NCBI GenBank assembly: GCA_910589125.1
Contig: CAJURX010000001.1
Span: forward strand, 186,001-250,000
Source of the DNA: an uncultured Eggerthellaceae bacterium
GTDB lineage: Bacteria; Actinomycetota; Coriobacteriia; Coriobacteriales; Eggerthellaceae
Reading direction: 5' to 3'
DNA: 64,000 nucleotides
In this document: piece by piece, positions 50,681 through 59,823 of the stretch
Layout: the number at the start of each line of letters is the position of its first letter
How positions within the stretch are numbered: the first letter of the stretch is position 1
The notes under the pieces: generated by a model
Databases searched by the model: none
Seen by the model: the letters and a program-made list of their open reading frames with translations, nothing else
What the model was told of the DNA's origin: nothing
Position numbers and translations under genes: made by a program

Positions 50681-52731
50681 CAGATCGAGAGATCCAGTCG
50701 GGAGCCGGGCGCCATGCGCCGGCTCAGCTCGAGCAGGCACGCCGTTGCCTGCACCTCTTGACCTGTCGTGGCCTCTTCCAACGCACCCTGGATGGCCTCA
50801 AGGGAGATGTAGCCCTCATCAGCGAGGAATGCGAGCGCATCCAAGTCCCCATGCCGTGCGCAATGCATGCAGATGGAGAGCTCCTTGCGCCGGAAGATGC
50901 TCTCATACACCTCGCGCACATCAGGCTTCATGCCCCAGGGGCACCGCAGGCGCTCCACGGCGGCACGGGCGAACTCATCACCATCGCCGCAGTGCGTGAC
51001 CCATGCATCGTAATAGGGGAAGCGCACGATGGTCCTCCCCTCTGCGGTGGCGAACATATCCGTCAGGTCTCGATAGCGTGGGGTCAGAGAGGGCGGGGTG
51101 AGATCGAGCGTGATGACCTCCTCTGCCTGTCCAGCACCAGGCACCATCTCACCCGCGACCGCGCTCGCGCACCGCAGCTGCACCCGCACCCGGCGCGGGG
51201 CCCTCCCGAGCGCCAAGGAGGCGCGCGCGATGCTCTGCATGTGGTCGTGCACGATGAGCTCATCCACCTCCACCGCTCCGAAGAGCGCATGGGGAGCGAT
51301 CTGGTTCACGGCATCGGGGATGCGCACGAGGGCATCGGGCCCCACATAGGCAAGCGCCTTGTCACCTCCTGCATATCCCGCACCGCGCTCGCACAGAAGG
51401 CCGCTCTCCACATAGAAGCGCTCATTGGCCTCGTCGAGCTCGAGACCACAGAGCAGATGCGCGCAGCGCGCGGGACTGGACCCTTGGATCAGCAGCGCAT
51501 CATCTCCGATGTGCGCAACCGCGCGCCCGATGCGCATCGCGGGGATGGCCGTGTCGGTGAACGCGCGATCCCCGATCCATTCCAGGCTCTCGGGCAGATC
51601 CACGCGGAACAGGTTGCGGCACCCCTGGAACGCGCCATCCCCTATATGGGTGACGCCCTCGGGCACGGAGACGTAGCGTATGTGCAGGTCGCGCCGGAGC
51701 GCATCGCCCCCGATGCGCGCGGTCCCCGGGCGCACGGCATATTCGGCGACGCAGCTCAAGAGCTCTACCAGCTCGTCGTGGCGATACATCCCACCATCAG
51801 CGTCCATCTCATAGACCTCGTTCGCCTCATCCACGGTGATGGCGCCCCTATGGGCACCACGTGCGGCGGGCGTCCCTGCGAAGGCCAGCAGCCCCACTGC
51901 CTCCACCTTCGCAGGAATGCGCACCCTCTCCACGCCAGAATTGGCGAATGCCGATGCCCCTATCCCTCGCAGCGTCTCCGGCAAGATGCATGCCTTGAGC
52001 GCGCGGCAGCCATAGCACGCCTTCTCCCCTATCTCCTCCACTCCGAGCGGGACATCCAGACATGCGATGTCGGTCTTGGCGAATGCGAGCCGCCCGATGG
52101 AGCGAAGGCTGCTCGGCAATGCCACCCGCGCAAGCGATGATGCGGAATCGAACGCGCGCTCGCCGATGCGCTCGCACCCGGAGAGCACCTCATAGGCCTC
52201 TACAGGCACCACCAAGCGCACGAGCTCCTTGCCGTCCTTGGTGTAGAGCGCGCACCCGTCGGACATGTAGCACGGGTTGTCCGGATGCACCTCCACGCGC
52301 ACGTGCGCTCGAGGCCCCTCCTGACCGTGCGCGATGGATCGGATGTGCGGCCCTACGACGATCACATCATCCTCTATGCGTCCGAGCTCATCTGCCGGTG
52401 CCGTGCTCTGCCCAGCCTCAAGAGAGAGCGAGGCGCGAGCGCTCCCTTGCCCACATGCGTCCGAGGAGCCGTCCTCAGCGCTCGGCCGGGCACATGCGGG
52501 AGCATAGCCCGCAAGCGCAGGATCGTTGATAGCATGCAGGTTCGCACGCTCGATCGGGCTCAGGCGCACGCCGGCAAGAGCCGCATCCACGGCCTCGCCT
52601 CTGCTCTCCTGCGTTGCGCCCATCCCCATCGGATGCTCCCTCTCCTTCAGATCCCGCATGATGATGCCGAACGGGAGGACCCTCACCGGCACCGCGCCCG
52701 TAGCCCCCGTGAGCCTCGAGCGCTGGTCCAT
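50680..52731 (-). CDS. Cytoplasmic leucine-rich-repeat (BspA-like) protein
   Basis: 683 aa from MDQRSRLTGATGAVP, with GGGAGG ten bases upstream. No signal peptide or anchor is seen. The central part has BspA/LRR_5-type repeats (LRSIGRLAFAKTDIACLDVP, VEEIGEKACYGCRALK, LRGIGASAFANSGVERVRIP, GVTHIGDGAFQGCRNLF). The N-terminus is low-complexity. The C-terminal 80 residues look ankyrin-like (CMHCARHGDLDALAFLADEG). BspA repeats are usually secreted; a cytosolic copy coupled to a VWA/MoxR pair suggests an adaptor or substrate-recognition role, which is inference. Confidence 0.75.
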   Translation of the reverse strand: MDQRSRLTGATGAVPVRVLPFGIIMRDLKEREHPMGMGATQESRGEAVDAALAGVRLSPIERANLHAINDPALAGYAPACARPSAEDGSSDACGQGSARASLSLEAGQSTAPADELGRIEDDVIVVGPHIRSIAHGQEGPRAHVRVEVHPDNPCYMSDGCALYTKDGKELVRLVVPVEAYEVLSGCERIGERAFDSASSLARVALPSSLRSIGRLAFAKTDIACLDVPLGVEEIGEKACYGCRALKACILPETLRGIGASAFANSGVERVRIPAKVEAVGLLAFAGTPAARGAHRGAITVDEANEVYEMDADGGMYRHDELVELLSCVAEYAVRPGTARIGGDALRRDLHIRYVSVPEGVTHIGDGAFQGCRNLFRVDLPESLEWIGDRAFTDTAIPAMRIGRAVAHIGDDALLIQGSSPARCAHLLCGLELDEANERFYVESGLLCERGAGYAGGDKALAYVGPDALVRIPDAVNQIAPHALFGAVEVDELIVHDHMQSIARASLALGRAPRRVRVQLRCASAVAGEMVPGAGQAEEVITLDLTPPSLTPRYRDLTDMFATAEGRTIVRFPYYDAWVTHCGDGDEFARAAVERLRCPWGMKPDVREVYESIFRRKELSICMHCARHGDLDALAFLADEGYISLEAIQGALEEATTGQEVQATACLLELSRRMAPGSRLDLSI

Positions 52732-52762
52732 TGGTTCTGAGCCCTCCCGCATCAAGTGACGA

Positions 52763-54037
52763 TCAGGCTTCGAGCGCCTGCTGCGCCTTCGCGGCTTCCA
52801 TCTCCTCCTTGGTCACGACCCCCTCGGAATGCCCGTGGTAGTAGGTCTTGACGAAGAAGAACAGGATGGCGCCCACGATCGAGGCGATGGCCAGCGGCAC
52901 GGTGGCCGCAGCCCACCCATAGCTCTCGATGAAGAATCCCGTGATCGGCGGTCCAAGGAGCGTGCCGATGTTGAGGCCCACGTTCAAGATGCCGATGGAT
53001 GTGCCCGCGTACTCGGGCTTCTTCGCCGTAGATGCAACCAGCGTCCAGTATGCCGTCGGGATAGCGCCCTCCAGGAACGGATAGACGATGATGAACGGCA
53101 AGAGCATCATCGGGTCATCCATCCGGAAGCAGACGAACAGGATGAACGTGTAGAGCGCGAATCCTATGACGCCCATGAAGCGGCGGTTGTGCAGCTTGAT
53201 GTGGTTCATCACCCAGCCGAGCAGGATGACGACGGGAACCTCGATGGCGTACATGATCGACACCCACCAGTTCGACTGGTTCATGTCGCCGTTGAAGAAC
53301 TCCTGCGCCCAGTACAGCGAGATATAGGTGGCGAATCCGAAGCAGCAGAAGCAGAAGATGAGGCCGCAGGCGGTGAGCACCCACGTGGACCCGGACTTGA
53401 AGCCTTCGCCGAAGTGGAACTCCTCGGGATCCTCGCCCTCGGCATAGTTCGGCATATCCCCGTCCGGCTCCTTGACCTTCCACTGGTAGAGCACGAGCGC
53501 AACCACGCAGAGGATGAACACGAACCACCACACACCCTGCCATCCCCAGTTAGCGGCAAGGCCGCCACCGAAGAAGAAGAGCAGCGTCTGGGATGCCATC
53601 ATCCACGACCCCCACACGCCCATGGGAAGCCCGCGCTTCTCAGCCGGGAACCACATGGCGATGATGGCAGGTCCCACCACGGCGATCATGCCCACGCCCA
53701 CACCCTCCAGGATGCGCGTTGCGAGCAGCATCCAGAATTCGGTGCAGAACGCGCCGATGGCGCACCCGATGGCACAGCACGCGAGCGATATGACGCCGAT
53801 CTTCTTGGCGCCCAACCGCTGCAAGAGCCATGATGCCGGCAGCGCCGTGATCATGCCCATGATGGTGAACACCGATGTGAGCCAGCCCGCATCGGTCTCG
53901 CCGATGCCGAAGTCCATCATCACGACATCGATGACGGGAGGCACCTTGTTCTGTGCGCTTGCCAACGCCAACCCGCCCAGAAAGGCGATGATGACGATGA
54001 CCCACGCTGTCACTACATTGCGGTCCTTCTTGCTCAT
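52763..54037 (-). CDS. MFS transporter (paralogue 1)
   Basis: 424 aa, twelve predicted membrane helices, starting MSKKDRNVVTAWVIVII; a GTG four codons earlier overlaps the ribosome-binding GGGGGTGA. Shared features with the two neighbouring transporters are a QNKVPPV motif after helix 1, GWLTSVFTIMGMITALPASW, MWFPAEKRGLPMGVWGSW and a central loop ending PNYAEGEDPEEF. It probably exports or imports an organic anion; the substrate is unknown. It is the third MFS gene of the row. Confidence 0.85.
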   Translation of the reverse strand: MSKKDRNVVTAWVIVIIAFLGGLALASAQNKVPPVIDVVMMDFGIGETDAGWLTSVFTIMGMITALPASWLLQRLGAKKIGVISLACCAIGCAIGAFCTEFWMLLATRILEGVGVGMIAVVGPAIIAMWFPAEKRGLPMGVWGSWMMASQTLLFFFGGGLAANWGWQGVWWFVFILCVVALVLYQWKVKEPDGDMPNYAEGEDPEEFHFGEGFKSGSTWVLTACGLIFCFCCFGFATYISLYWAQEFFNGDMNQSNWWVSIMYAIEVPVVILLGWVMNHIKLHNRRFMGVIGFALYTFILFVCFRMDDPMMLLPFIIVYPFLEGAIPTAYWTLVASTAKKPEYAGTSIGILNVGLNIGTLLGPPITGFFIESYGWAAATVPLAIASIVGAILFFFVKTYYHGHSEGVVTKEEMEAAKAQQALEA

Positions 54038-54060
54038 AGAGCGAATCACCCCCAGTATCC

Positions 54061-55281
54061 TCAGGCGAGCACCTCAGTGCCCTCTTGTGTGGCAGCGCTT
54101 CCGTTGGAGGCGCTGTAGAGCTTGAGCGGCACGAGCAAGAGCGCGGCGAGCACGCAGAAGCCGCACATGACGAACGCGGTGATGGTCCAACCGAAGGATT
54201 GCGCCAGCGCGCCCACGATGGGAGCACCCAAGAGGATGCCCAGATTGAATCCGATGGAGACCACGCCGAGCGCAACGCCTGCGAGCTCCGGCTTCTTCAC
54301 GGTCTGAGCCGTCATGGTCCAGAGCACGCACGGGAAGCCCGCGTCAGCGAACGCGTAGATGATGACGAAGGGGATGGCCAGCATGGGGCTCATGAACACC
54401 ATGCCCCAGACCACCACGACGCCATATACCAGAAGCGCGATCGACCCGAACAGCTTGTGGTTGCGGACCTTGTTCAGGATCGACCCCAAGATGATGGCTG
54501 CGAACACCGCACCCAGCGAGAAGCAGGCGACCCAGTTGTTGGCCTCATCCAAGCTCCAGCCGAGCGTCTCGGTCCAACAGGTGGCCACCCAGTTCACGAA
54601 GCCGAAGCACGCGATGCAGAAGCACATCGTGACGAGCGACATGAGCCAGGGATACGGTGCCTTGATGCCCTCCATGATGGACACCTCTTCGCTCTCCACA
54701 TCCGCATAGCTCTCCTCGGGCCGTGGGCTCTTCACGCATACCACGTAGAAGACGAGCGCGACGACGCATGCAGCAAGGCCGAACCACCACATGCCCTGCC
54801 ATCCGAAGTTGAAGGTGAGCACGCCACCCAGGAAGAACATCACTGCCTGGGCACACATCTGGTACACCGCCCAGATGCTCATGGGAAGACCACGCTTCGT
54901 CTCCGGGAACCACATGGCGATGACCGCCGGCCCGATGACCGACATGAGGCCCACGCCCATGCCCTCGATGATGCGGCTGATCATGAGGACAGCGGTGTTC
55001 TCCACCGCAAGCCCGAGGAGCGAGCCGCCGATCGCGCAGACCAGAGCGATGATGCCGCCCCACTTCGGGCCGATCTTGTTCAATATCACAGCCGCTGGTA
55101 TGGCGATCACGATCCCCACGAGGGAGAACACTGAGCTCAGCCAACCAGCGGTAGCCATATCGATGTTCAAAGCCTCCTGCAAGACCAGCATGCAGGGGGC
55201 TACCTTGTTCTGGACCAATGCCAGAGCGATGCCAGCAAAGATGGTCGCGAGTGCTACCACCCATGCCCTCTTCGTATTCAT
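54061..55281 (-). CDS. MFS transporter (paralogue 2)
   Basis: 406 aa, twelve predicted helices, MNTKRAWVVALATIFAGIALALVQNKVAPC. It has the same GWLSSVFSLVGIVIAIPAA, MWFPETKRGLPMSIW and EESYADVESEEVSIMEG central-loop pattern as its neighbours, so recent tandem duplication is likely. It lies 23 nt upstream of paralogue 1 and 116 nt downstream of the amidohydrolase gene. Confidence 0.86.
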   Translation of the reverse strand: MNTKRAWVVALATIFAGIALALVQNKVAPCMLVLQEALNIDMATAGWLSSVFSLVGIVIAIPAAVILNKIGPKWGGIIALVCAIGGSLLGLAVENTAVLMISRIIEGMGVGLMSVIGPAVIAMWFPETKRGLPMSIWAVYQMCAQAVMFFLGGVLTFNFGWQGMWWFGLAACVVALVFYVVCVKSPRPEESYADVESEEVSIMEGIKAPYPWLMSLVTMCFCIACFGFVNWVATCWTETLGWSLDEANNWVACFSLGAVFAAIILGSILNKVRNHKLFGSIALLVYGVVVVWGMVFMSPMLAIPFVIIYAFADAGFPCVLWTMTAQTVKKPELAGVALGVVSIGFNLGILLGAPIVGALAQSFGWTITAFVMCGFCVLAALLLVPLKLYSASNGSAATQEGTEVLA

Positions 55282-55356
55282 TGGATAAACCTCGCATCCG
55301 AGCCCTCTCCGTCCGCTCCCAGTGCAGCAGCCGGCGGGTTCAGGTGAACTGACGGT

Positions 55357-55383
55357 CGTGCTGCCGGGGACGCGCCCCGACAG
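55357..55383 (-). terminator. Imperfect hairpin after the amidohydrolase gene
   Basis: CTG-c-CGGGG/CCCCG-a-CAG stem with one mismatch and an ACGCG loop, 15 nt after the amidohydrolase stop. No U-tract. Confidence 0.3.
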
Positions 55384-55397
55384 CTCTCTTCAAGCGG

Positions 55398-57062
55398 TCA
55401 CCCTTCGTAGATGACCTTTCCACCCAAGATGGTCTTATGCACCTTGGTGGTGCGATACTCCTCCACGTCTCCGGTGATGAAGTCCTTCGGGAACAGGACC
55501 ATGTCGGCAAGGTTGCCCACTTCGATGGAACCGAGCTTGTCCTCGTCATGCAAGAACCAAGCAGCGTTCTTGGTCCACATGAACAGGGCCTCGATCGGGG
55601 TCACCTTCGACTCATCTCCGTTGGAGAGCGTGTTGCCCGTCGTCTCGTCCAACCGGGTGATGGCGTAGTACATGCCCATCATCGGGTCAGGGGGGACGAC
55701 CGGGCTATCCGACCCACCGCCGCACACGATCCCGTTCTCGAAGAGCAAGCCAGCAGACTGGATGCGCATCGCCTGCTCCTCGTAGAACTGGGGCGCCTCG
55801 CCCATGGTGCTCACGAGCGTGGGTTGCACGGTCGCGCCGATGTTCATCTCCCGCATGCGCGGGAACTGGTCATCCTGCGGGAACTGATAGTGGATCAGGT
55901 AGTGATGGCGCGAACGGACATCGCTGATCTTGCTGGCCGCCTCGAACGCATTGAGCGCCATATCCTCGGCAGCGTCACCGATGGTATGGATGCCGAACTG
56001 CCAGCCGAGCTCCTGCGCCTTGCAGACGAATGCGGATATCCCCTCCTGCGTCCAGACGCTGGATCCGCAGTAATCCGGGCGCGTCTTGTACCCCTCGCGC
56101 ATGAGCGCCGTGTATGTCGCCGGGATGCCGTCGAGGGTGACCTTCACGCCGTTGAGCTTCAGCATCTCATCGCCAAAGCCCGTGACGCAGTCCATCTCCT
56201 CTAGGCGGCGCAGATGCGTCTCCTTGTCGCCATAGGCCGAATCGAGATAGAACATCAGATTCGCGCGATACGACAGCTTCCCTTCCTTCTTCGCCTCGAG
56301 ATACGTGCGCATCTGGTCGAACAGGAGGTTCGCGTCGATGGCGCTCGTGATGCCGAGGCTGTTCAGGTACGCGCCCACCGCCTCGATGCTCTCGATGCGC
56401 TGAGCAGCGGTCAGCTCGGGGATCACCCGCTGCACGAGGTCCATGGCAGAGTTCTCATAGAGGTACCCGTCCAAGGACCCGTCGTCCGCATGCCCGATGG
56501 TGCCGCCCTCGGGGTCGGCCGTATCCGGGGTGATGCCCGCAGCTTCGATGGCCTTGCTGTTCACCATGGCCGTATGGAAGCAGGTGCGCATGCAGAACAA
56601 GGGATTGTTTGGGCAGAGCTCGTCGAGCTCTTCGAGCGTGAGAGCTTGGGGGTCATCCCACACCAGCTCATTCCAGCTGTTGCCCTGGACCCACTCGCCA
56701 TCCGGGGTCTTCTCAGCGAATTCCCTGATGATGGCCTTGACGTCCTCGCGCTTGGTCAGGGGCCTGAAATCTATGTTGCGCAGATTGTTGCCCGTCCACG
56801 TGCAGTGCATGTGGCTCTCCACGAAACCCGGGATGACGATCTCGCCGGGCGCATCGATGACCTCGGTATGGGGGCCGATGACGCTCTCCACGTCCTCGGC
56901 GCTGCCCACGACGATGAACTTGCCATCCTTGGCAGCCACGCCACCATCCTCATAGATGGGGAAATCCCTCTTGCCCTGCTGTATCTCCTCGCAGCTGATG
57001 GCCACGGTGTACACCTTCGCATGACGTATCACCAGGTCAGCCTCTGGGTACCATTCCTTCAT
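55398..57062 (-). CDS. YtcJ-like amidohydrolase
   Basis: 554 aa from MKEWYPEADLVIRHAKVYTV. Amidohydrolase_3 features: GFVESHMHCTWTG (metal His-x-His), GIHTIGDAA, HYLIHYQFP, GGGSDSPVVPPDPMMGMY and a C-terminal beta-strand pair (VHKTILGGKVIYEG). No signal peptide. This family hydrolyses amide or formyl bonds; the substrate is unknown. It lies between two MFS genes, so transport and hydrolysis of the same compound class is a reasonable guess. Confidence 0.85.
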   Translation of the reverse strand: MKEWYPEADLVIRHAKVYTVAISCEEIQQGKRDFPIYEDGGVAAKDGKFIVVGSAEDVESVIGPHTEVIDAPGEIVIPGFVESHMHCTWTGNNLRNIDFRPLTKREDVKAIIREFAEKTPDGEWVQGNSWNELVWDDPQALTLEELDELCPNNPLFCMRTCFHTAMVNSKAIEAAGITPDTADPEGGTIGHADDGSLDGYLYENSAMDLVQRVIPELTAAQRIESIEAVGAYLNSLGITSAIDANLLFDQMRTYLEAKKEGKLSYRANLMFYLDSAYGDKETHLRRLEEMDCVTGFGDEMLKLNGVKVTLDGIPATYTALMREGYKTRPDYCGSSVWTQEGISAFVCKAQELGWQFGIHTIGDAAEDMALNAFEAASKISDVRSRHHYLIHYQFPQDDQFPRMREMNIGATVQPTLVSTMGEAPQFYEEQAMRIQSAGLLFENGIVCGGGSDSPVVPPDPMMGMYYAITRLDETTGNTLSNGDESKVTPIEALFMWTKNAAWFLHDEDKLGSIEVGNLADMVLFPKDFITGDVEEYRTTKVHKTILGGKVIYEG

Positions 57063-57149
57063 GCCTCGCCTCGCTCTTCCTTGCATCCCATCTGCCTCAT
57101 CGTCCTCTCAAAGGGCGCCGAAGCGGAGGGATGCGCGTCATCTGAGATC

Positions 57150-57178
57150 GGTGGCACGCCATCTTCCGGCATGCCACC
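57150..57178 (-). terminator. Hairpin between MFS 3 and the amidohydrolase gene
   Basis: GGTGGCA-c-GCC/GGC-a-TGCCACC around ATCTTCC. It lies 36 nt after the MFS stop. Without a U-tract it could also be an operator or processing stem. Confidence 0.35.
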
Positions 57179-57214
57179 CTTATGATCCGCTTCCTTGGAT
57201 GTGCCCTCCAAGAC

Positions 57215-58498
57215 CTAAGCGTCGAGCTCCTTGGCCTTGTCGGCCTCATGCTCCAAGATCTCCGCCTCGGTCTCCTCATCACCATGGAGCTTGAGCAGCC
57301 CGAAGGAGATGCCGCCGATGAGCTGTGCAACGGTGGCGACGATGGCCACATAGCCCCAGCCGGTGCCTGCGGTCGCATCGAGGATCATGCCGGCGATGGG
57401 ACCGCCGAGCATCATGCCGAAGTTGAGGAACATGGAGAACAGTGCCGTGGACCCGCCTGCAAGGCGAGGATCGGGCACGACCTGCGTCGCGAACGTCCAC
57501 ATGGCAGCTGCGAAGATGCCCTCGAGGACGCAGTACAGGACGCAGACCACGACGATGGCCCACATGTCGATCACGTGATAAGCAGCGAAGAACACGAATG
57601 CGTACAGGATGCCGTCGATCGCGACGAAGCGCTGGCGGCTCTTGAGCGACTTGAATCGCGTGAGGATCCAGCCGCCGATCATGGCCGTGAAGATCTCAGC
57701 CAGGTACACGTATCCGACGATGCTGTTCGCGACGGCCGGATCGAGACCGGCGGCGTTGGTCCAGTACGTGGCGATCCACGTCGCGAAGGTCATGATGGCA
57801 ACGCCGAAGCCGATGCCGATGATGCCGATGATGTAGACAGCCTTGTACTTGAACACCTCGGTGATCTTGATGGACGTATCCTCGACGTCAGCGTAGTTCT
57901 CATCCGCCGGTGGCGTGCGCACGATGGCGGCGAAGAGGATGATGCCGAGGGCCAGCAGGATGATGCTGACGATCCACATGTGCTTCCACACCGCATCCGG
58001 TCCGATGATGGAGCCGGTGAGCAGGAAGCCACCTGCGATGGCCACCATCTGCCAGGAGCTCCAGATGCCCATCGGGAAGCTCCTCTTATGGGATGGGAAC
58101 CACATGGATATGGTGGATGGAGCGATGATCGAGATGAGGCTGATGCCGAATCCCTCGATGACACGGCTCACGAGGAGCATGTACTCATCGCCAGCGAAGA
58201 AGCCGATGACCGCACCTATCAAGGTGACGGCGATGGAGATCACACCACCCTTGACGACGCCCCACTTGCGCACCATGGCGACCGCAGGGAATGCGAGCAC
58301 GATGCCAAGGACGTTGAAGATGCCGGAGATCCATCCAGCGATGCCTGCGCTGACGTTGAGATCGACCTGTACCAAGCCGATGACCGGCAATACCTTGTTC
58401 TGGGTCCACGCCATCGCGATGCCAGCGATGAAGATGGCGAGGACGATGAGCCATGCACGAACCGCGTTGTTCTTCTTGCTATCGTTTGGAGCAGCCAA
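57215..58498 (-). CDS. MFS transporter (paralogue 3), TTG start
   Basis: 427 aa, twelve predicted helices, read as MAAPNDSKKNNAVRAWLIVL from a TTG with AAGGAGGGG upstream. QNKVLPVIGLVQ, GWISGIFNVLGIVLAFPA, MWFPSHKRSFPMGIWSSW and the ENYADVEDTS loop tie it to the other two transporters. It is the nearest transporter to the molybdopterin enzyme locus, separated from the zinc-ribbon gene by 219 nt. Confidence 0.86.
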   Translation of the reverse strand: MAAPNDSKKNNAVRAWLIVLAIFIAGIAMAWTQNKVLPVIGLVQVDLNVSAGIAGWISGIFNVLGIVLAFPAVAMVRKWGVVKGGVISIAVTLIGAVIGFFAGDEYMLLVSRVIEGFGISLISIIAPSTISMWFPSHKRSFPMGIWSSWQMVAIAGGFLLTGSIIGPDAVWKHMWIVSIILLALGIILFAAIVRTPPADENYADVEDTSIKITEVFKYKAVYIIGIIGIGFGVAIMTFATWIATYWTNAAGLDPAVANSIVGYVYLAEIFTAMIGGWILTRFKSLKSRQRFVAIDGILYAFVFFAAYHVIDMWAIVVVCVLYCVLEGIFAAAMWTFATQVVPDPRLAGGSTALFSMFLNFGMMLGGPIAGMILDATAGTGWGYVAIVATVAQLIGGISFGLLKLHGDEETEAEILEHEADKAKELDA

Positions 58499-58717
58499 TC
58501 CTACCCCTCCTTAGACCTGCCCTCTGAGAAAAGAGCGCAGGCATTATGGCTTGTCGCCATGCAACGCCTAAAACCCTGTTCCTGACCGCGAAGCGGCCTG
58601 GTCGTGTTAATTTCAAACAGAGCATTTCGAAAGCATGGGCTTATAGGGAACCTTCTCTTCGCTTCCCCGGAAGCTTCCGTGCCGTGCCGCACGGATCGAA
58701 CCCGAAGGGAAGCACCC

Positions 58718-59056
58718 TCAGTCGGCGAACTCGTGCCCACATCTCTTGCAGACCGTACGCGAGCTGATCGCATAGGCTCCGCATCCAGGGCAGATCTTCG
58801 TTCGCCCTTCTTTCAGACAATCGCCGCACAGTGGCTTCTCGAATGGCGTGCAGAAGAAGCACGCCTTCTTTACCTCCGCATTGAGGTGCGTGACCGCCTT
58901 GGTGTCATCGTGTTCGAGGACCCGTCCGCATTTCGCGCAGACCTCCCGCTCGTAGGGGTTGTACCACCCACAATCGGGGCACTCGACGGGGAACTTGAAC
59001 TCCGCCTTCTTATGGCAACGCTGGCACCAAGGGCTGCATGTCCTGCAATTGGGCAT
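58718..59056 (-). CDS. Multi-zinc-ribbon protein, eight CxxC motifs
   Basis: 112 aa with CxxC pairs at 4/7, 11/14, 26/29, 40/43, 66/69, 77/80, 89/92 and 103/106, sixteen cysteines in all, enough for four zinc ribbons or rubredoxin-like metal sites. GAGGAGG precedes the ATG. It sits downstream of the molybdopterin enzyme genes with a second zinc-ribbon gene between. Its role is unknown; metal delivery, electron transfer or protein-protein contact are possible. Confidence 0.75.
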   Translation of the reverse strand: MPNCRTCSPWCQRCHKKAEFKFPVECPDCGWYNPYEREVCAKCGRVLEHDDTKAVTHLNAEVKKACFFCTPFEKPLCGDCLKEGRTKICPGCGAYAISSRTVCKRCGHEFAD

Positions 59057-59118
59057 CCGTTCCTCCTCTCATACAAGGCTCAGATGCGCCGGTCACGCAC
59101 CCATGCGGGACGAAGAGC

Positions 59119-59385
59119 CTACTGCGGAGCGCCTGGAGCCTTCGGGGCACCTGGTGCCGCCGGAGGGGCGCCGGGAGCCGTAGGGGCGCTCTTGAGGCCT
59201 GTCGGCTCAAGAGAGATCTCAGCAGGTGCTGCCGGGGAGTTAGCCGCGATGGCATCCTCTGCAGCCTTCTTGGAAGCTGCCAGATCAGCGCCGCACTTCT
59301 TGCAGGTCGCATCCGTCGGTTTATTGAACGTGTCGCATTCGAGGCACTTGACGATCGTCACCGATGCTGCAGGTCTGAAACACAT
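59119..59385 (-). CDS. Single zinc-ribbon protein with Pro/Ala/Gly tail
   Basis: 88 aa. One zinc ribbon (C14, C17, C28, C31) at the N-terminus and a low-complexity C-terminal tail of Ala, Pro and Gly with a GAP-type repeat. AAGGAG stands six bases before the ATG. It lies between the large hairpin at 59411-59468 and the multi-ribbon gene. Function unknown. Confidence 0.72.
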   Translation of the reverse strand: MCFRPAASVTIVKCLECDTFNKPTDATCKKCGADLAASKKAAEDAIAANSPAAPAEISLEPTGLKSAPTAPGAPPAAPGAPKAPGAPQ

Positions 59386-59410
59386 GTTATCTCCTTACAT
59401 CCTTAGAGGA

Positions 59411-59468
59411 CCAAGGCGCCCCGGTGCAGGTGCGGGACGGACCCGTCGATCCCGCACCGGCGCCTTGG
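59411..59468 (-). other. Large inverted repeat downstream of the Fe-S subunit gene
   Basis: Outer arms CCAAGGCGCC/GGCGCCTTGG continue into GGTGCGGG/CCCGCACC with an eight-base bulge on one side, giving about 18 bp of pairing. It lies nine nt after the Fe-S gene stop and before the zinc-ribbon genes. No U-tract follows, so an mRNA processing/stabilising stem or partial terminator that sets relative expression is likely. Confidence 0.6.
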
Positions 59469-59477
59469 ACGTAGCGC

Positions 59478-59822
59478 TTACTGCTCAGGCACGTACAGCC
59501 AAGAGCGAGGGGTCTCCTTGACGAGCTCAGCCAGCTCATCCACGGTGCCGTACTTCATGCACGCGGACTGGCAGTGATGCACGCAGGTGGGGAGCTTGCC
59601 CATGGCGGTGCGGTCAGCGCACAGGTCGCACTGGGACGTGAACACCGGCAGGTTGTTGTACTCGTACTTGCCGTTGGCCATCATGGTCGGGCCATCCTCG
59701 AACAGCACGATGCCGTTCGCCTCGCCGGCCTTCCAGCCATGCTCCACCTTGCACGCCATGACGCAGGAGCGGCAAGCGGTGCACCAGGTGTAATCGATGA
59801 AGAGTCCGTACTTCTCAGCCAT
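59478..59822 (-). CDS. Two-cluster ferredoxin subunit of the molybdopterin enzyme
   Basis: 114 aa, DmsB-like but shortened. First cluster: C14, C17, C20, C24 (CTACRSCVMACK). Second: C65, C68, C80, C84, with an extra C88 (CDLC...TCVHHCQSAC). DmsB/NrfC proteins usually carry four clusters in about 200 aa. It starts one base after the large-subunit stop, with GGGAGG inside the end of that gene, so the two are coupled and should form a complex. There is no membrane anchor gene. Confidence 0.88.
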   Translation of the reverse strand: MAEKYGLFIDYTWCTACRSCVMACKVEHGWKAGEANGIVLFEDGPTMMANGKYEYNNLPVFTSQCDLCADRTAMGKLPTCVHHCQSACMKYGTVDELAELVKETPRSWLYVPEQ

Positions 59823-59823
59823 C

